Positions 27,106 through 35,970 are shown, counted from the first letter of the stretch. The stretch is 64,000 nucleotides of DNA from an uncultured Pelagibacteraceae bacterium (GCA_902569185.1 CACFTH010000002.1:1-64000); one strand, 5' to 3'. A program made the numbers and translations. The notes: a model not told the origin generated them from the letters alone.

Positions 27106-28474
27106 ATTTTTCCCTATATCTTTTAACAACTGAAAGAGCGATTACATTTAAGAATAAAGTTACTATAAATAAAGATATTCCTAAGGCAAAAGCTGATTGA
27201 GTTTTTGGATCTCCGAATTGCTGGTCTCCAATTAAAATTACTACAATTTGCGCTGTAATGGTTGAAGTTGACTCAAGTGGATTCATTGTAAGATTAGCCG
27301 CTAGTCCTGAGGCCATTACAACAATCATTGTTTCTCCCACCGCTCTCGATACTGCTAAAAGTATCGAACCTACAATACCAGGTAAGGCTGCTGGAAAAAT
27401 TACTTTTTTTACAGTCTCAGATTTTGTTGCGCCCATTGCGTAACTTCCATCTCTTAAATTTTGCGGTACTGCTGTTATAACGTCATCGCTTAAACTTGAA
27501 ATAAAAGGAATTATCATTACTCCCATAACTGCTCCTGCAGCTAAAGCGCTCTCCGATGAAACTTCTAAACCCATAGCGTTACCTATTTCTTTAACAAAAG
27601 GACCGACGGTTAAAGCTGCAAAAAAACCGTATACCACTGTTGGAATACCAGCTAAAATCTCAATAATAGGTTTCGCATATTTTCTCACGCCTCTTCCGGC
27701 ATACTCAGATAGATAAATCCCGCTTAACAAACCTATGGGGATGGCAACACACATTGCAATAAAAGCAATAAAAAAAGTTCCGGCAAATAAAGGTACAGCT
27801 CCGAAAGCATCCTTCATTAATTCAGGATCTGGCTGGCCATCTCTTACAAAAGTTTTAGCAGGATACCAATGAGTTCCGAATATAAAGTCAAAGATTTTTA
27901 CTGCTTGAAAAAATCTAATCGCTTCGAATAAAAGTGAAAAAATTATTCCGATTGTAACTAAAACTGCGCCTAATGATGCAACAAATAATACCCATTTAAG
28001 AAAAATTTCTACTGGTTCTCTCATTCGATCATTTTTCTGAACAGATCTATATGCAAAACTCAGAGAGAAAATTAAAATTGCTAAAATAATTGCTACTTTA
28101 GCACTGTTGGCTATTCCTTTTAGTTGAATATACTTATTGGCAGACTCATCTAAAAAATTAGTAATATTTCCCGTGTAAGTTCCTACGGCTAATGCTTTAA
28201 CTTTTGTGTAAATTAGCTGAAGCTCATTTTTAGTTAAATTTTGGTCGGTGTAATCTTGTAAAATAAATGTTTTAACGATTGATGGTTCAAAAACTGACCA
28301 TAGGACAAAAATTATTAGTGCTGGTGCAGCACACCACGCAGCTAAATAATATCCATAAAATTTTGGTAATGCCGTAAGTCTTTGTGATGATTGAATAACT
28401 AAGGCTTTTTTTCTACCGAAATAATAACTCGTGAAAGCTAAGAGAATAATAAAAGTTACAAGTATTAAATTCAT
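27098..28474 (-). CDS. pstC: Phosphate ABC transporter permease PstC (long form)
   Basis: 458 aa with an extended N-terminal half (extra helices and a periplasmic loop with LTKNELQLIYTK), as in other alphaproteobacterial PstC. The permease domain carries PIIEILAGIPTVVYGFFAAL and the EAA-type loop DGSYAMGATKSETVKKVIFPAALPG in part. A stem-loop between pstS and this gene probably lowers its expression relative to PstS. Confidence 0.95.
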   Translation of the reverse strand: MNLILVTFIILLAFTSYYFGRKKALVIQSSQRLTALPKFYGYYLAAWCAAPALIIFVLWSVFEPSIVKTFILQDYTDQNLTKNELQLIYTKVKALAVGTYTGNITNFLDESANKYIQLKGIANSAKVAIILAILIFSLSFAYRSVQKNDRMREPVEIFLKWVLFVASLGAVLVTIGIIFSLLFEAIRFFQAVKIFDFIFGTHWYPAKTFVRDGQPDPELMKDAFGAVPLFAGTFFIAFIAMCVAIPIGLLSGIYLSEYAGRGVRKYAKPIIEILAGIPTVVYGFFAALTVGPFVKEIGNAMGLEVSSESALAAGAVMGVMIIPFISSLSDDVITAVPQNLRDGSYAMGATKSETVKKVIFPAALPGIVGSILLAVSRAVGETMIVVMASGLAANLTMNPLESTSTITAQIVVILIGDQQFGDPKTQSAFALGISLFIVTLFLNVIALSVVKRYREKYE

Positions 28475-28492
28475 GTTTAGTTTTCAAAGATA

Positions 28493-28519
28493 AAAAAGGG
28501 GGTAAAATACCCCCTTTTT
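28493..28519 (-). terminator. Hairpin between pstS and pstC
   Basis: On the minus strand AAAAAGGGGGTA and TACCCCCTTTTT form a perfect 12-bp stem with a 3-nt loop and a T6 tail. It sits 15 bp after the pstS stop. It should stop many transcripts or protect the pstS 3' end, making PstS more abundant than the permease and ATPase. Confidence 0.8.
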
Positions 28520-28534
28520 GTTGAATTGATACTA

Positions 28535-29539
28535 CTACTTCTTAGCAGGCATGTTAACTAACTTTGTAGCGTTAGTTCTAGATGTTTTGTATAACTTGCT
28601 ATCTAGAGGTACTAGCCCAATATCAGTTAAATAACCTTTTGTGCCCATAGCTTTTTTACTTGTGAACTCTTTTACGAATTCATGTAAGCCAGGTACAACG
28701 CCAACGTGAGCTTTTTTCACGTAGAAGAATAAAGGTCTTGCAACTGCGTAACTGTAATCTTGAATCGAAGATAGACTTGGTTGACCACCTTCAATGCTTG
28801 CAGCTTGCAATTTATCTTTTGCAGCTAAGAAATAACTGAAACCAAAGAAACCGAACATTTCTTTGTCCGCAGCTAATTTTTGGATAATTAGTGAGTCGTT
28901 TTCACCAACCTCAATTACCGCACCATCTTCTCTTAACGCTTTATATTTAGCGCCAGCTTTTTTAGAAGCATCATCGATACCTTTTTTCATTACTAATGAA
29001 TTCCAAGCATCTCTTGTTCCTGATGTTCCTGGAGGTACCATAACTTTGATAGGGTAGTTTGGTAATGATGAGTCGATATCACTCCAATTTTTATATGGAT
29101 TTGGTACTAACGCACCATCTTTAGCAACTTCTTTTGCTAATGCTGCCCATAAATGTTTTTTTGTAAAGTTTACTGGTTTAGCATCTTTAGAATACGCTAG
29201 GGTAATTCCATCGTTACCAACTGTAATCTCTACGATTTCTTCAACACCATTTTTTTGACATAGCGCATACTCTTTAGCCTTCATGGCTCTAGATGCATTT
29301 GTTATGTCTGGGTGCTCTGTACCAACTCCGGCACAGAATAATTTAGCTCCACCACCTGTTCCTGTTGACTCGATTACTGGTGTTTTAAATTTACCAGACG
29401 AACCAAATCTTTCAGCAACGATTGTTGCATACGGGAATACAGTTGAAGAACCTACGATTTTAATCTGATCTCTAGCTTGAGCAGAAGTTACAACTAACAT
29501 TGCAACTAATGAAGCTAAAGCGATTGATAGTTTTCTCAT
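28535..29539 (-). CDS. pstS: Phosphate-binding periplasmic protein PstS
   Basis: 334 aa with a Sec signal peptide (about residues 1-22, cut after SAQA). Phosphate-binding loops are visible: IVGSSTVFPYA, SRAMKAKEY and GTSGTRDAW. It captures phosphate in the periplasm for PstCAB. A good AAGGAT ribosome site precedes the ATG, and a Pho-box-like direct repeat lies about 70-86 bp upstream. It is separated from pstC by a strong hairpin. Confidence 0.97.
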   Translation of the reverse strand: MRKLSIALASLVAMLVVTSAQARDQIKIVGSSTVFPYATIVAERFGSSGKFKTPVIESTGTGGGAKLFCAGVGTEHPDITNASRAMKAKEYALCQKNGVEEIVEITVGNDGITLAYSKDAKPVNFTKKHLWAALAKEVAKDGALVPNPYKNWSDIDSSLPNYPIKVMVPPGTSGTRDAWNSLVMKKGIDDASKKAGAKYKALREDGAVIEVGENDSLIIQKLAADKEMFGFFGFSYFLAAKDKLQAASIEGGQPSLSSIQDYSYAVARPLFFYVKKAHVGVVPGLHEFVKEFTSKKAMGTKGYLTDIGLVPLDSKLYKTSRTNATKLVNMPAKK

Positions 29540-29589
29540 TGTTTATCCTTTCATTTATTAATTAATTAACAAACATAAGACTCATAGAA

Positions 29590-29605
29590 TTAAGAGGACT
29601 CTTAA
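29590..29605 (-). promoter_or_regulatory. Palindrome in the pstS leader
   Basis: TTAAGAG-GA-CTCTTAA is a perfect 7-bp inverted repeat with a 2-bp spacer, just downstream of the Pho box relative to pstS. It contains a GACTC (GANTC) site, and a second GACTC lies at 29579-29583. It could be an operator or a methylation-sensitive element, given gcrA elsewhere in the window. Confidence 0.4.
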
Positions 29606-29607
29606 AT

Positions 29608-29625
29608 ATTACAGATGTGTTACAA
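29608..29625 (-). promoter_or_regulatory. Pho-box-like direct repeat before pstS
   Basis: On the minus strand TTGTAAC-ACAT-CTGTAAT gives two 7-bp units 11 bp apart, matching the Pho box layout (CTGTCAT, 4-bp spacer, repeat) at about 5 of 7 positions in the second unit. It lies 69 bp before the pstS ATG, as expected for PhoB activation. Confidence 0.6.
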
Positions 29626-29646
29626 ATTTATTAAAATGATAACTTT

Positions 29647-30258
29647 TTAGTTGAACTTTCTAGTTATCTCGATTTGCTCATAATCAGAGGATAAAGACCC
29701 TCCGCAACTAAAAGGTCTTACTTTACTTTTAACTGCGTAGGATTGAGTTGGCTTTAATGTAACTTCTAGTTGTACAAAGTTAACTAATTTTTGAGTAAAA
29801 CCTTTATCATATCTCCAAGCATTCCATTGTGTTGGAGCGGTGAATACTTCACTTAAATAAGATGCAGCTTGTGAGTGAATCATATTGCTCTCATTTTGTC
29901 CTTTTAAAAGATTATTTTTAACTTTTTCAAAAATTTTTCTACATTTAATTGAGTCCACCATGTACGAGTTAGCATTTAAATGAGTGCTCATCGGTGCTGA
30001 CACAATTAATTGAATTCCATCGTATCGTCTTGAAAATAAAGCTTCAGTATAAATTGTCGATACATTTTTACTATCTACTTCAAGTACTAAATCGTTTTTA
30101 GCTTGCTTAAGATCGTTTTTTAATCTTAAAAGTCCTAGATCAAAAACTGTAAGAGGTTGAGAACGCAAAGTTTTCTCAATTAAATCTACATCTGCTTTAA
30201 CAGTTGTAAAAATTAAACTTAATAAAACCAGACTTATATAATTCATTAATCTAGTCAT
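29647..30258 (-). CDS. Predicted secreted protein of the phosphate island, unknown
   Basis: 203 aa with an N-terminal signal peptide (MNYISLVLLSLIFTTVKA, starting at residue 5, so the start may be at 30246). The rest is soluble with two cysteines (SIKC and FSCGG). The end LEVTLKPTQSYAVKSKVRPF resembles nothing I recognise. It lies between phoR and pstS in the same orientation. Its place suggests a periplasmic role under phosphate limitation, but function is unknown. Confidence 0.8.
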   Translation of the reverse strand: MTRLMNYISLVLLSLIFTTVKADVDLIEKTLRSQPLTVFDLGLLRLKNDLKQAKNDLVLEVDSKNVSTIYTEALFSRRYDGIQLIVSAPMSTHLNANSYMVDSIKCRKIFEKVKNNLLKGQNESNMIHSQAASYLSEVFTAPTQWNAWRYDKGFTQKLVNFVQLEVTLKPTQSYAVKSKVRPFSCGGSLSSDYEQIEITRKFN

Positions 30259-30321
30259 ACTAAAACTTTAACTATTTTGCCGTCTATCTCAAGACAAAAT
30301 TTAATAAAACTGTAATATTTG

Positions 30322-31527
30322 CTAAAATTTTGAAAAATGGACCTTTATTTCGGTGCCATTTTGAGCCTCGCTTTTTATTTCTAACTCACCTCTATGCTGA
30401 TTAACAATGTGCTTCACGATCGCCATTCCCAATCCAGTGCCACCAACTTTTTTACTTTTAGCGGCATCAACTCTAAAAAATCTTTCAGTAATTCTCGGAA
30501 GTTGTTCAGTTGGAATCCCAATACCATTATCTTTAATGGACACGGTATAAGAGTCTCCTATAACTTTTCCGTTACCTTGCTTACAATTAACCTCAATTTT
30601 TTTATTTTTTTCTGAATATTTTATACTGTTATCAATAATATTTGAAAAAACTTCAATTAATTTTTCATGATCGCCTTTAATAAAGAAATCATCTTTTATA
30701 TTATTTTTAAATTCAAAAGATTTTAAATTTTTTTGATGGATATCTTCAACGTTACTTAAAATTTCTTTTAAATTTACTTTATCTTGAGGCTGTACATGTT
30801 CCTCTAACTCAATTCTACTTAATGAAAGTAAATCTTTAATTAAGCTTTCCATCCTATCAGCTTGCTCAAGCATTATCGGTATGAATTTTTTTTGAGCTTC
30901 TAAATCATCTTTCGCATGTCCGCTTATAGTTTCTAAAAATCCTTTAATAGAAACTAAAGGCGTTTTAAGTTCATGGCTAACGTTTGCTACAAAATCAGAT
31001 TTGAACCTTTGCGCTTTTATAATATCAGTTAAATCTTTTAGAAATAAAACAACTGAGTCAGGATCATCGACATATGAGGTCGGTCCAGAGAATAGATGAA
31101 CTTTAAAGAACTGAAATGAGGGAGTGGATAATTCTAAATCCATAGTAATTGTCTCTTTTTTTAAAAGTACTAAATCAATATTTTGGAGTAAATCAGGAAC
31201 TCTCAATAAAGTAGCCACGTGCTTATTTAAATTATTTTCTCCAAATTTTTTTTTTGCACTATTATTAAAAAATTTGATATTTTTAAATTTATCTACAATT
31301 AAAATTAGATCATCGATTTGATTTACAATCTTTACTTGCTCATTAGTTTTTTCAATATTTTCATTGGTGATGTCTTCTATCCCCTCTTCTTTATCACCTG
31401 ATTTTAGTTTGTCTTTTTGTCTATTTATTTCTGATTTTGCGGCTATACCTGCTCCGATGCTTTTAAAAGATACGAATATAACAAATATAGCAAGACCTGC
31501 GCCTATTAATATAAAGAGTAAATCCAT
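30322..31527 (-). CDS. phoR: Phosphate regulon sensor kinase PhoR
   Basis: 401 aa: one N-terminal membrane helix (residues 2-20), a linker, a PAS-like domain (about 65-170), a HisKA domain with phosphorylated His185 (NVSHELKTPLVSIKG), and an HATPase domain (IDNSIKYS, IKDNGIGIP, VGGTGLGMAIV). It phosphorylates PhoB when Pst signals phosphate shortage. It is separated from phoB by the orf-pst-phoU genes and lies directly after agt. Confidence 0.94.
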   Translation of the reverse strand: MDLLFILIGAGLAIFVIFVSFKSIGAGIAAKSEINRQKDKLKSGDKEEGIEDITNENIEKTNEQVKIVNQIDDLILIVDKFKNIKFFNNSAKKKFGENNLNKHVATLLRVPDLLQNIDLVLLKKETITMDLELSTPSFQFFKVHLFSGPTSYVDDPDSVVLFLKDLTDIIKAQRFKSDFVANVSHELKTPLVSIKGFLETISGHAKDDLEAQKKFIPIMLEQADRMESLIKDLLSLSRIELEEHVQPQDKVNLKEILSNVEDIHQKNLKSFEFKNNIKDDFFIKGDHEKLIEVFSNIIDNSIKYSEKNKKIEVNCKQGNGKVIGDSYTVSIKDNGIGIPTEQLPRITERFFRVDAAKSKKVGGTGLGMAIVKHIVNQHRGELEIKSEAQNGTEIKVHFSKF

Positions 31528-31574
31528 TAATTAATTATAGTTGAAGTAAGGTTAATTTAAAGGGGAGATATGTC

Positions 31575-32609
31575 TTAGTTTACTGCAGTGTTATTGATAA
31601 ATATCTCTGCACATCTCTTCCAAGTAAATTGTTTAGCAAATTCTTTACAGTTGTCTCTATCTGCTTTTAAAGCTGTCAAAGCCGCTTTTTTTAAATCTTT
31701 ATCAAGACAACCAATTGATTTTCCATTAGCTAATTTAAAAATATCCATTGTACCTGGGCAATCAGCGTAACCTGCTACGGGTGTTCCTGCCATCAAAGAC
31801 TCTATACATACAATTCCAAATGTTTCCGTTTTTGATGGAAAAACAAAAACGTCAGCTGATGCAAAATAAGAAGCTAATTCACCGTTCGTTTTTTGACCAA
31901 CAAACTTAGCATCAGGATACTCTTTTTTGAGTTTTTTTAAATGGGGACCTGTACCAACTAATATTTTTTTACCTGGTAAATCAAGGTCTAAAAAATCTTT
32001 AATATTTTTTTCCAATGCGATCCTTCCTACATAAACAAAAATTGGTTTGTTGTAATTTAATGTCATTTTCTTTGGTTCTCCTAAATGATCTGCCCCTCTT
32101 GTCCAAACAACCATTTTGTCATTAATTACCCCTATATCGCTTAATTCTTTTTTCATCGACTCTGTAGTGACTAATACCCTTTCAGCTTTGTTGTGAAAGT
32201 TACTTAAAAATTTTTGGGATATTTTTTCGGGTATTATAGGGAGATATAATTTTAGATATTTATCAAATCTAGTGTGAAAACTTGTAGTAAATTTTATCTT
32301 ATTTCTACCTAAATATCTTCTAGCTGATAGTCCTATAGGTCCCTCTGTAGCAATATGTATTCTAAACTGTTCATTATTATTTTGTGCTTCGATCATTTCT
32401 TTTTTAATTAATTTACCAACCCTCCATACATTTATGGCTAATTTGATTTCATTATATTTGGGCATTGGAACTGTGAAAAATTGAGTAGGTTTAATGTAGC
32501 TAACTTTGTGACCCATTTTTTTTAATTCAATTTCTAATCTTGAATAAGATCTGGTCACACCATTTAAAACATGTTCCGGACAAGCATCCGTAACAATTAA
32601 TATTTTCAT
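31575..32609 (-). CDS. agt: GT4 glycosyltransferase, likely diacylglycerol glycosyltransferase Agt
   Basis: 344 aa of GT-B family 4: N-terminal ACPEHVLNGVTRSYSRL, nucleotide-sugar side with VYVGRIALEKNI and FVFPSKTETFGIVCIESLMAGTPV. It lies 5 bp downstream of plcP. In marine alphaproteobacteria including SAR11, PlcP plus Agt replace phospholipids by glycolipids (MGDG, GADG) when phosphate is scarce. Pairing and location beside phoR-pst support that role. Sugar specificity cannot be read from the sequence. Confidence 0.85.
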   Translation of the reverse strand: MKILIVTDACPEHVLNGVTRSYSRLEIELKKMGHKVSYIKPTQFFTVPMPKYNEIKLAINVWRVGKLIKKEMIEAQNNNEQFRIHIATEGPIGLSARRYLGRNKIKFTTSFHTRFDKYLKLYLPIIPEKISQKFLSNFHNKAERVLVTTESMKKELSDIGVINDKMVVWTRGADHLGEPKKMTLNYNKPIFVYVGRIALEKNIKDFLDLDLPGKKILVGTGPHLKKLKKEYPDAKFVGQKTNGELASYFASADVFVFPSKTETFGIVCIESLMAGTPVAGYADCPGTMDIFKLANGKSIGCLDKDLKKAALTALKADRDNCKEFAKQFTWKRCAEIFINNTAVN

Positions 32610-32614
32610 AAATG

Positions 32615-33427
32615 TTAAACTACCTCTTTAAGCTGAGTTCTGTAATTTACCACTTCTTGTCTAATTTCATCCCACTTAATAATTTCCATTTTTCCATCTA
32701 GATGCTCTACAAGAGCAGTGCAGTTCTCTACCCAATCACCACAATTTAAATAGTTCACTCCATCAAAATTTTGATTTGAAGCTTTATGAATATGTCCACA
32801 AATAATTCCGTCGACATTTTTCTTTTTACCGTAGCTTGATACAGTTTTTTCATAATCACCTATATATTTAACTGCATTCTTTACTTTATTTTTTAAAAAT
32901 TTTGCAAGCGACCACTTATCCTTGCCAAAAATGTTTCTAATAAAATTTACTAAATTATTTAATCTTAATAAGAAATTATAAGCGATGGCACCCACTTTAG
33001 ATAACCAGGGTGCATATTTCATAACACCATCCCACTGGTCTCCATGAATTACCACATATTTTTTTTTATCAACTGTTTCATGTATACATTTGTTTATTAA
33101 CTCAACATCACCAAAATTTATTGGAACAAACTTTCTAAAAATCTCATCGTGGTTTCCTGTAATATATTTTACTTTTGTACCGTGTCTTGCCTTTCTAAGA
33201 GTTTTTTGAATGACATCATTGTGTTCTTGTGGCCAAAAAAAACTTTTTTTGAGAGCCCAAATATCGAAGATGTCCCCCACCAAATAAAGATTTTCTGATC
33301 TTGTGTGTTTATAAAATTCTAAGAGTTTATTTGCTTGGCAACCAACTGTTCCTAGATGAACATCTGAGATGAATATACTTTTAAATGTAAGTATTTTTCC
33401 TTCGGCGCTAGATTTTATTTGTTTCAT
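32615..33427 (-). CDS. plcP: PlcP-type metallophosphoesterase (phospholipid remodelling)
   Basis: 270 aa of the calcineurin-like fold: ISDVHLGTVGC, LVGDIFDIW, ITGNHDE, VVIHGDQWD and ICGHIHKA supply the metal ligands. It resembles LpxH but has the PlcP form described in Sinorhizobium and SAR11, which splits phosphatidylcholine/PE-type lipids to diacylglycerol and a phospho-alcohol. Operon with agt (5-bp gap). A Pho-box-like repeat precedes it. LpxH-like UDP-diacylglucosamine hydrolase is the less likely alternative. Confidence 0.85.
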   Translation of the reverse strand: MKQIKSSAEGKILTFKSIFISDVHLGTVGCQANKLLEFYKHTRSENLYLVGDIFDIWALKKSFFWPQEHNDVIQKTLRKARHGTKVKYITGNHDEIFRKFVPINFGDVELINKCIHETVDKKKYVVIHGDQWDGVMKYAPWLSKVGAIAYNFLLRLNNLVNFIRNIFGKDKWSLAKFLKNKVKNAVKYIGDYEKTVSSYGKKKNVDGIICGHIHKASNQNFDGVNYLNCGDWVENCTALVEHLDGKMEIIKWDEIRQEVVNYRTQLKEVV

Positions 33428-33468
33428 TTTATAAAACGAATCTCTTCTTTTAGTTGAATCATAAATAT

Positions 33469-33486
33469 GTTACAGAAATGTTAAAA
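33469..33486 (-). promoter_or_regulatory. Pho-box-like repeat before plcP
   Basis: On the minus strand TTTTAAC-ATTT-CTGTAAC forms two 7-bp units 11 bp apart, with CTGTAAC nearly identical to the pstS unit CTGTAAT. A TATGAT -10-like hexamer follows 5 bp later. The box ends 42 bp before the plcP ATG. Its far edge is 1 bp from the dagK-like start codon on the other strand. Confidence 0.5.
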
Positions 33487-33487
33487 A

Positions 33488-34387
33488 ATGATTAAAAAAT
33501 TAAAATTTTCCATCATTTTTAATGCTAACGCAGCAGGTGGAAGAAAATTAAAGCTTATCAACAAAGTAATAGAGCTTCTTAAAATAGATCATTCGGTAGA
33601 GTTATTTAAAACCAGCTCTGAAAAAGATGCTGAAAAAGTTTTTAGTGAATTATCAAAAAATAACACAGATAGAGTCGTAATTGCAGGTGGTGATGGTTCA
33701 GTATGTTTTGGAATAAATCAGATCATAAATAAGTACAAAGACATTGATAAGCCTATTATCGGTTACATACCTGCAGGAACAGCAAATATACTTCAGATTG
33801 AAACACAAATAGAAAAAAAAGCTAAAGAAATTTATAAAGTACTTGTTTCAGAAAACACCAAAAAAATTAATCTTGCAAAAATTAATGATAAATATTTCTT
33901 TCTTATGGCTGGGATTGGTTTTGACTCAGAGATTGTGCATTCAATAGACTCTCAAATTAAAAAATATTTAGGTAAGATAATTTTTGCGCTTAAAGGTCTG
34001 CAACATTTTATATTTCTAAAAAATAAAAAGATGAAAGTTAATGTCGATGGAAAAATAATTAAAGCCGATTGGGTACTTGTAACAAATTCAAAATATTATG
34101 CAGGACCACACTCTATTACGAAAAAAACAAATATTTTTGATAATAAAGTTATTGCTTATATATTTGAAGATCTTTCAAGAATTAAAATTTTATATTACCT
34201 TTGGCTAATATTATCAAAAGGGGATTTAAGTAGAGCAAAAAGTATTATTACTAAAGAGCTTGATAAGTTAGAAATTGATAAACTTGAAAATAAAGTTCTC
34301 TCACAAATAGATGGTGAGGACTTTGGTTTTGAAGACAAATTAATAATTAGAAAAAGTGATAAATCTTTTAACTTGTTAGTACCCTAG
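33488..34387 (+). CDS. Diacylglycerol kinase-family lipid kinase
   Basis: 299 aa of the DAGK/sphingosine kinase catalytic family (YegS/DgkB-like). Motifs: IIFNANAAGGRK (glycine loop start), VIAGGDGSVCFGINQI (GGDGS), YIPAGTANIL and the late IDGEDFG. It would phosphorylate diacylglycerol or a similar lipid. Being divergent from plcP-agt, which makes and uses diacylglycerol, it could recycle DAG to phosphatidate. No ribosome site is visible; the start is 1 bp from the Pho-box-like repeat. Confidence 0.88.
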   Translation: MIKKLKFSIIFNANAAGGRKLKLINKVIELLKIDHSVELFKTSSEKDAEKVFSELSKNNTDRVVIAGGDGSVCFGINQIINKYKDIDKPIIGYIPAGTANILQIETQIEKKAKEIYKVLVSENTKKINLAKINDKYFFLMAGIGFDSEIVHSIDSQIKKYLGKIIFALKGLQHFIFLKNKKMKVNVDGKIIKADWVLVTNSKYYAGPHSITKKTNIFDNKVIAYIFEDLSRIKILYYLWLILSKGDLSRAKSIITKELDKLEIDKLENKVLSQIDGEDFGFEDKLIIRKSDKSFNLLVP

Positions 34388-35328
34388 ACTTTTGCGAATT
34401 CTCCACCTGATCGGTAACGCCACAACCACTTTTCCATTTCTTTTTCAATATCTGTCGGTTTGATATTTAAATCTTTTAAAGTTAAGTGATCGCCAGATAC
34501 CACATTATCTTTTTCAGAAAGTATTAGACATTGATCTTTTGTTATAATTGGATCAATAGGTAAAAGACCCAAAAGCGAACTTTGAATTTTTGCTAAAGTC
34601 ATCGGCACATCAGCAACTATTCTTTTTTTTCCAATTGTACTTAAAATTAGTTTTATCATATCGCCAAAACTAATCACCCTGCCGCCACCAAGTTCATAAA
34701 TTTTACCTTCATTATTTTTAGTTTCGATAGCTTTTAAAATTGCTCTTGCTACATCATTTACGAAAATAGGCTCAAATTTATAATTTACATTCACTACGGG
34801 AATTATTGGCGAAAGGCTTAATTTAGCAAATAAATTTGTAAAATTATCTTCATTACCAATTACAACGCTTGGTCTTATAATAACTGTTTTATTAAAATTA
34901 TTTAAAGCTTTTTCTTCGCCTAAAAATTTTGATTGCTGGTATTTTGATTTAGAATCTTTGCTAGCACCAATAGCAGAAACATGAATAAACTTTTTTACTT
35001 TTGATTGTGCGCAAAGTTTTGCGATGCTTTCAGGAATATCTCCGTGAATACTATTAAATTTTTGTTTTCTATTTTCAAATAATATTCCACAAAGATTAAT
35101 AACTACATCTGAATTTTCTACAGCGTTTTTAATTTCTTCAAAATTATTTTGACCAAATTTTATAATTTCTATTGCCCCTGGAGGTGCTTGGGTCTTCAAA
35201 TAAACCTTAGTAAATGGGTTACGAGTAGGAATAATGCATCTATAGTTCTTCTTCGTCAAATTTCTGACAAGATACCGGCCTATAAAACCCCCACCGCCTA
35301 GAATTGTTGCTATCGGGTAATTATTCAT
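34384..35328 (-). CDS. NAD(P)-binding SDR protein, complex I NDUFA9-like
   Basis: 314 aa, extended short-chain dehydrogenase fold with the Rossmann start ATILGGGGFIGRYLVRNL, then VINLCGILFE, HVSAIGA and YELGGGRVISFGDM. This subgroup in alphaproteobacteria is similar to the 39-kDa NDUFA9 subunit of complex I. The catalytic YxxxK is atypical (YQQSK). The 3' end overlaps the lipid kinase by 4 bp and the start is 18 bp from rnd on the other strand. Confidence 0.85.
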   Translation of the reverse strand: MNNYPIATILGGGGFIGRYLVRNLTKKNYRCIIPTRNPFTKVYLKTQAPPGAIEIIKFGQNNFEEIKNAVENSDVVINLCGILFENRKQKFNSIHGDIPESIAKLCAQSKVKKFIHVSAIGASKDSKSKYQQSKFLGEEKALNNFNKTVIIRPSVVIGNEDNFTNLFAKLSLSPIIPVVNVNYKFEPIFVNDVARAILKAIETKNNEGKIYELGGGRVISFGDMIKLILSTIGKKRIVADVPMTLAKIQSSLLGLLPIDPIITKDQCLILSEKDNVVSGDHLTLKDLNIKPTDIEKEMEKWLWRYRSGGEFAKV

Positions 35329-35346
35329 GGTAATTAGAATGAGTAT

Positions 35347-35970
35347 ATGAAGATAAATAAATTTTCAAACGATTTGCCTAAGGAAATTGTCGCAAAAATC
35401 AAAGATAGTGTAGCTATAGATACTGAAGCAACTGGTTTGAAGATACCTGAGAGAGACAAGTTAAGCTTAATTCAACTATGTGATGCTTCTGGAAATGTTT
35501 ACGTCATTCAACCTGACAGAAAGACTTATAAAGCACCAAATTTAGTATCAATACTAGAAGATGAAAAAATTTTAAAAATTGGTCATTATTTAAGGTTTGA
35601 TAAAAATGCTTTAGAATTTTTTCTAAAATGCAAAATAAAGAATATTTTCGACACAAAAATAGCTAGCAAAGTTGTTCGAACTTATACTGACCAACATGGA
35701 CTTAAAAATTTAGTTTATGAATTTTGTAATAAAAATTTAGACAAAAGAGCTGGAAGTAGTGATTGGAATAAAAATATAAATGAGCTAACAGACAAACAAT
35801 TAGAATATGCAGCGAACGATGTGATCTATCTACATAAAATTAAAAATGAATTAGAAAAAATGTTGAAAAGGGAAAATAGAATGGATTTATATCAAAATTG
35901 TATAACATTTCTTGATACCAGAATTGCCTTGGACCAATCAGGATTTAAGTTTGATATATTCGAACATTAA
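35347..35970 (+). CDS. rnd: RNase D-like 3'-5' exonuclease
   Basis: 207 aa, exonuclease domain only (no HRDC domains), the short alphaproteobacterial form. DEDD-family residues lie in IDTEATGL, GHYLRFDKN and YAANDVIYLH; VVRTYTDQHGLKNLV is a typical core. The usual alphaproteobacterial segment around QQSSDW is RAGSSDW here. It trims tRNA and other RNA 3' ends. It is the first gene of the 13-gene plus-strand block and shares one base with kdsD. Confidence 0.88.
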   Translation: MKINKFSNDLPKEIVAKIKDSVAIDTEATGLKIPERDKLSLIQLCDASGNVYVIQPDRKTYKAPNLVSILEDEKILKIGHYLRFDKNALEFFLKCKIKNIFDTKIASKVVRTYTDQHGLKNLVYEFCNKNLDKRAGSSDWNKNINELTDKQLEYAANDVIYLHKIKNELEKMLKRENRMDLYQNCITFLDTRIALDQSGFKFDIFEH

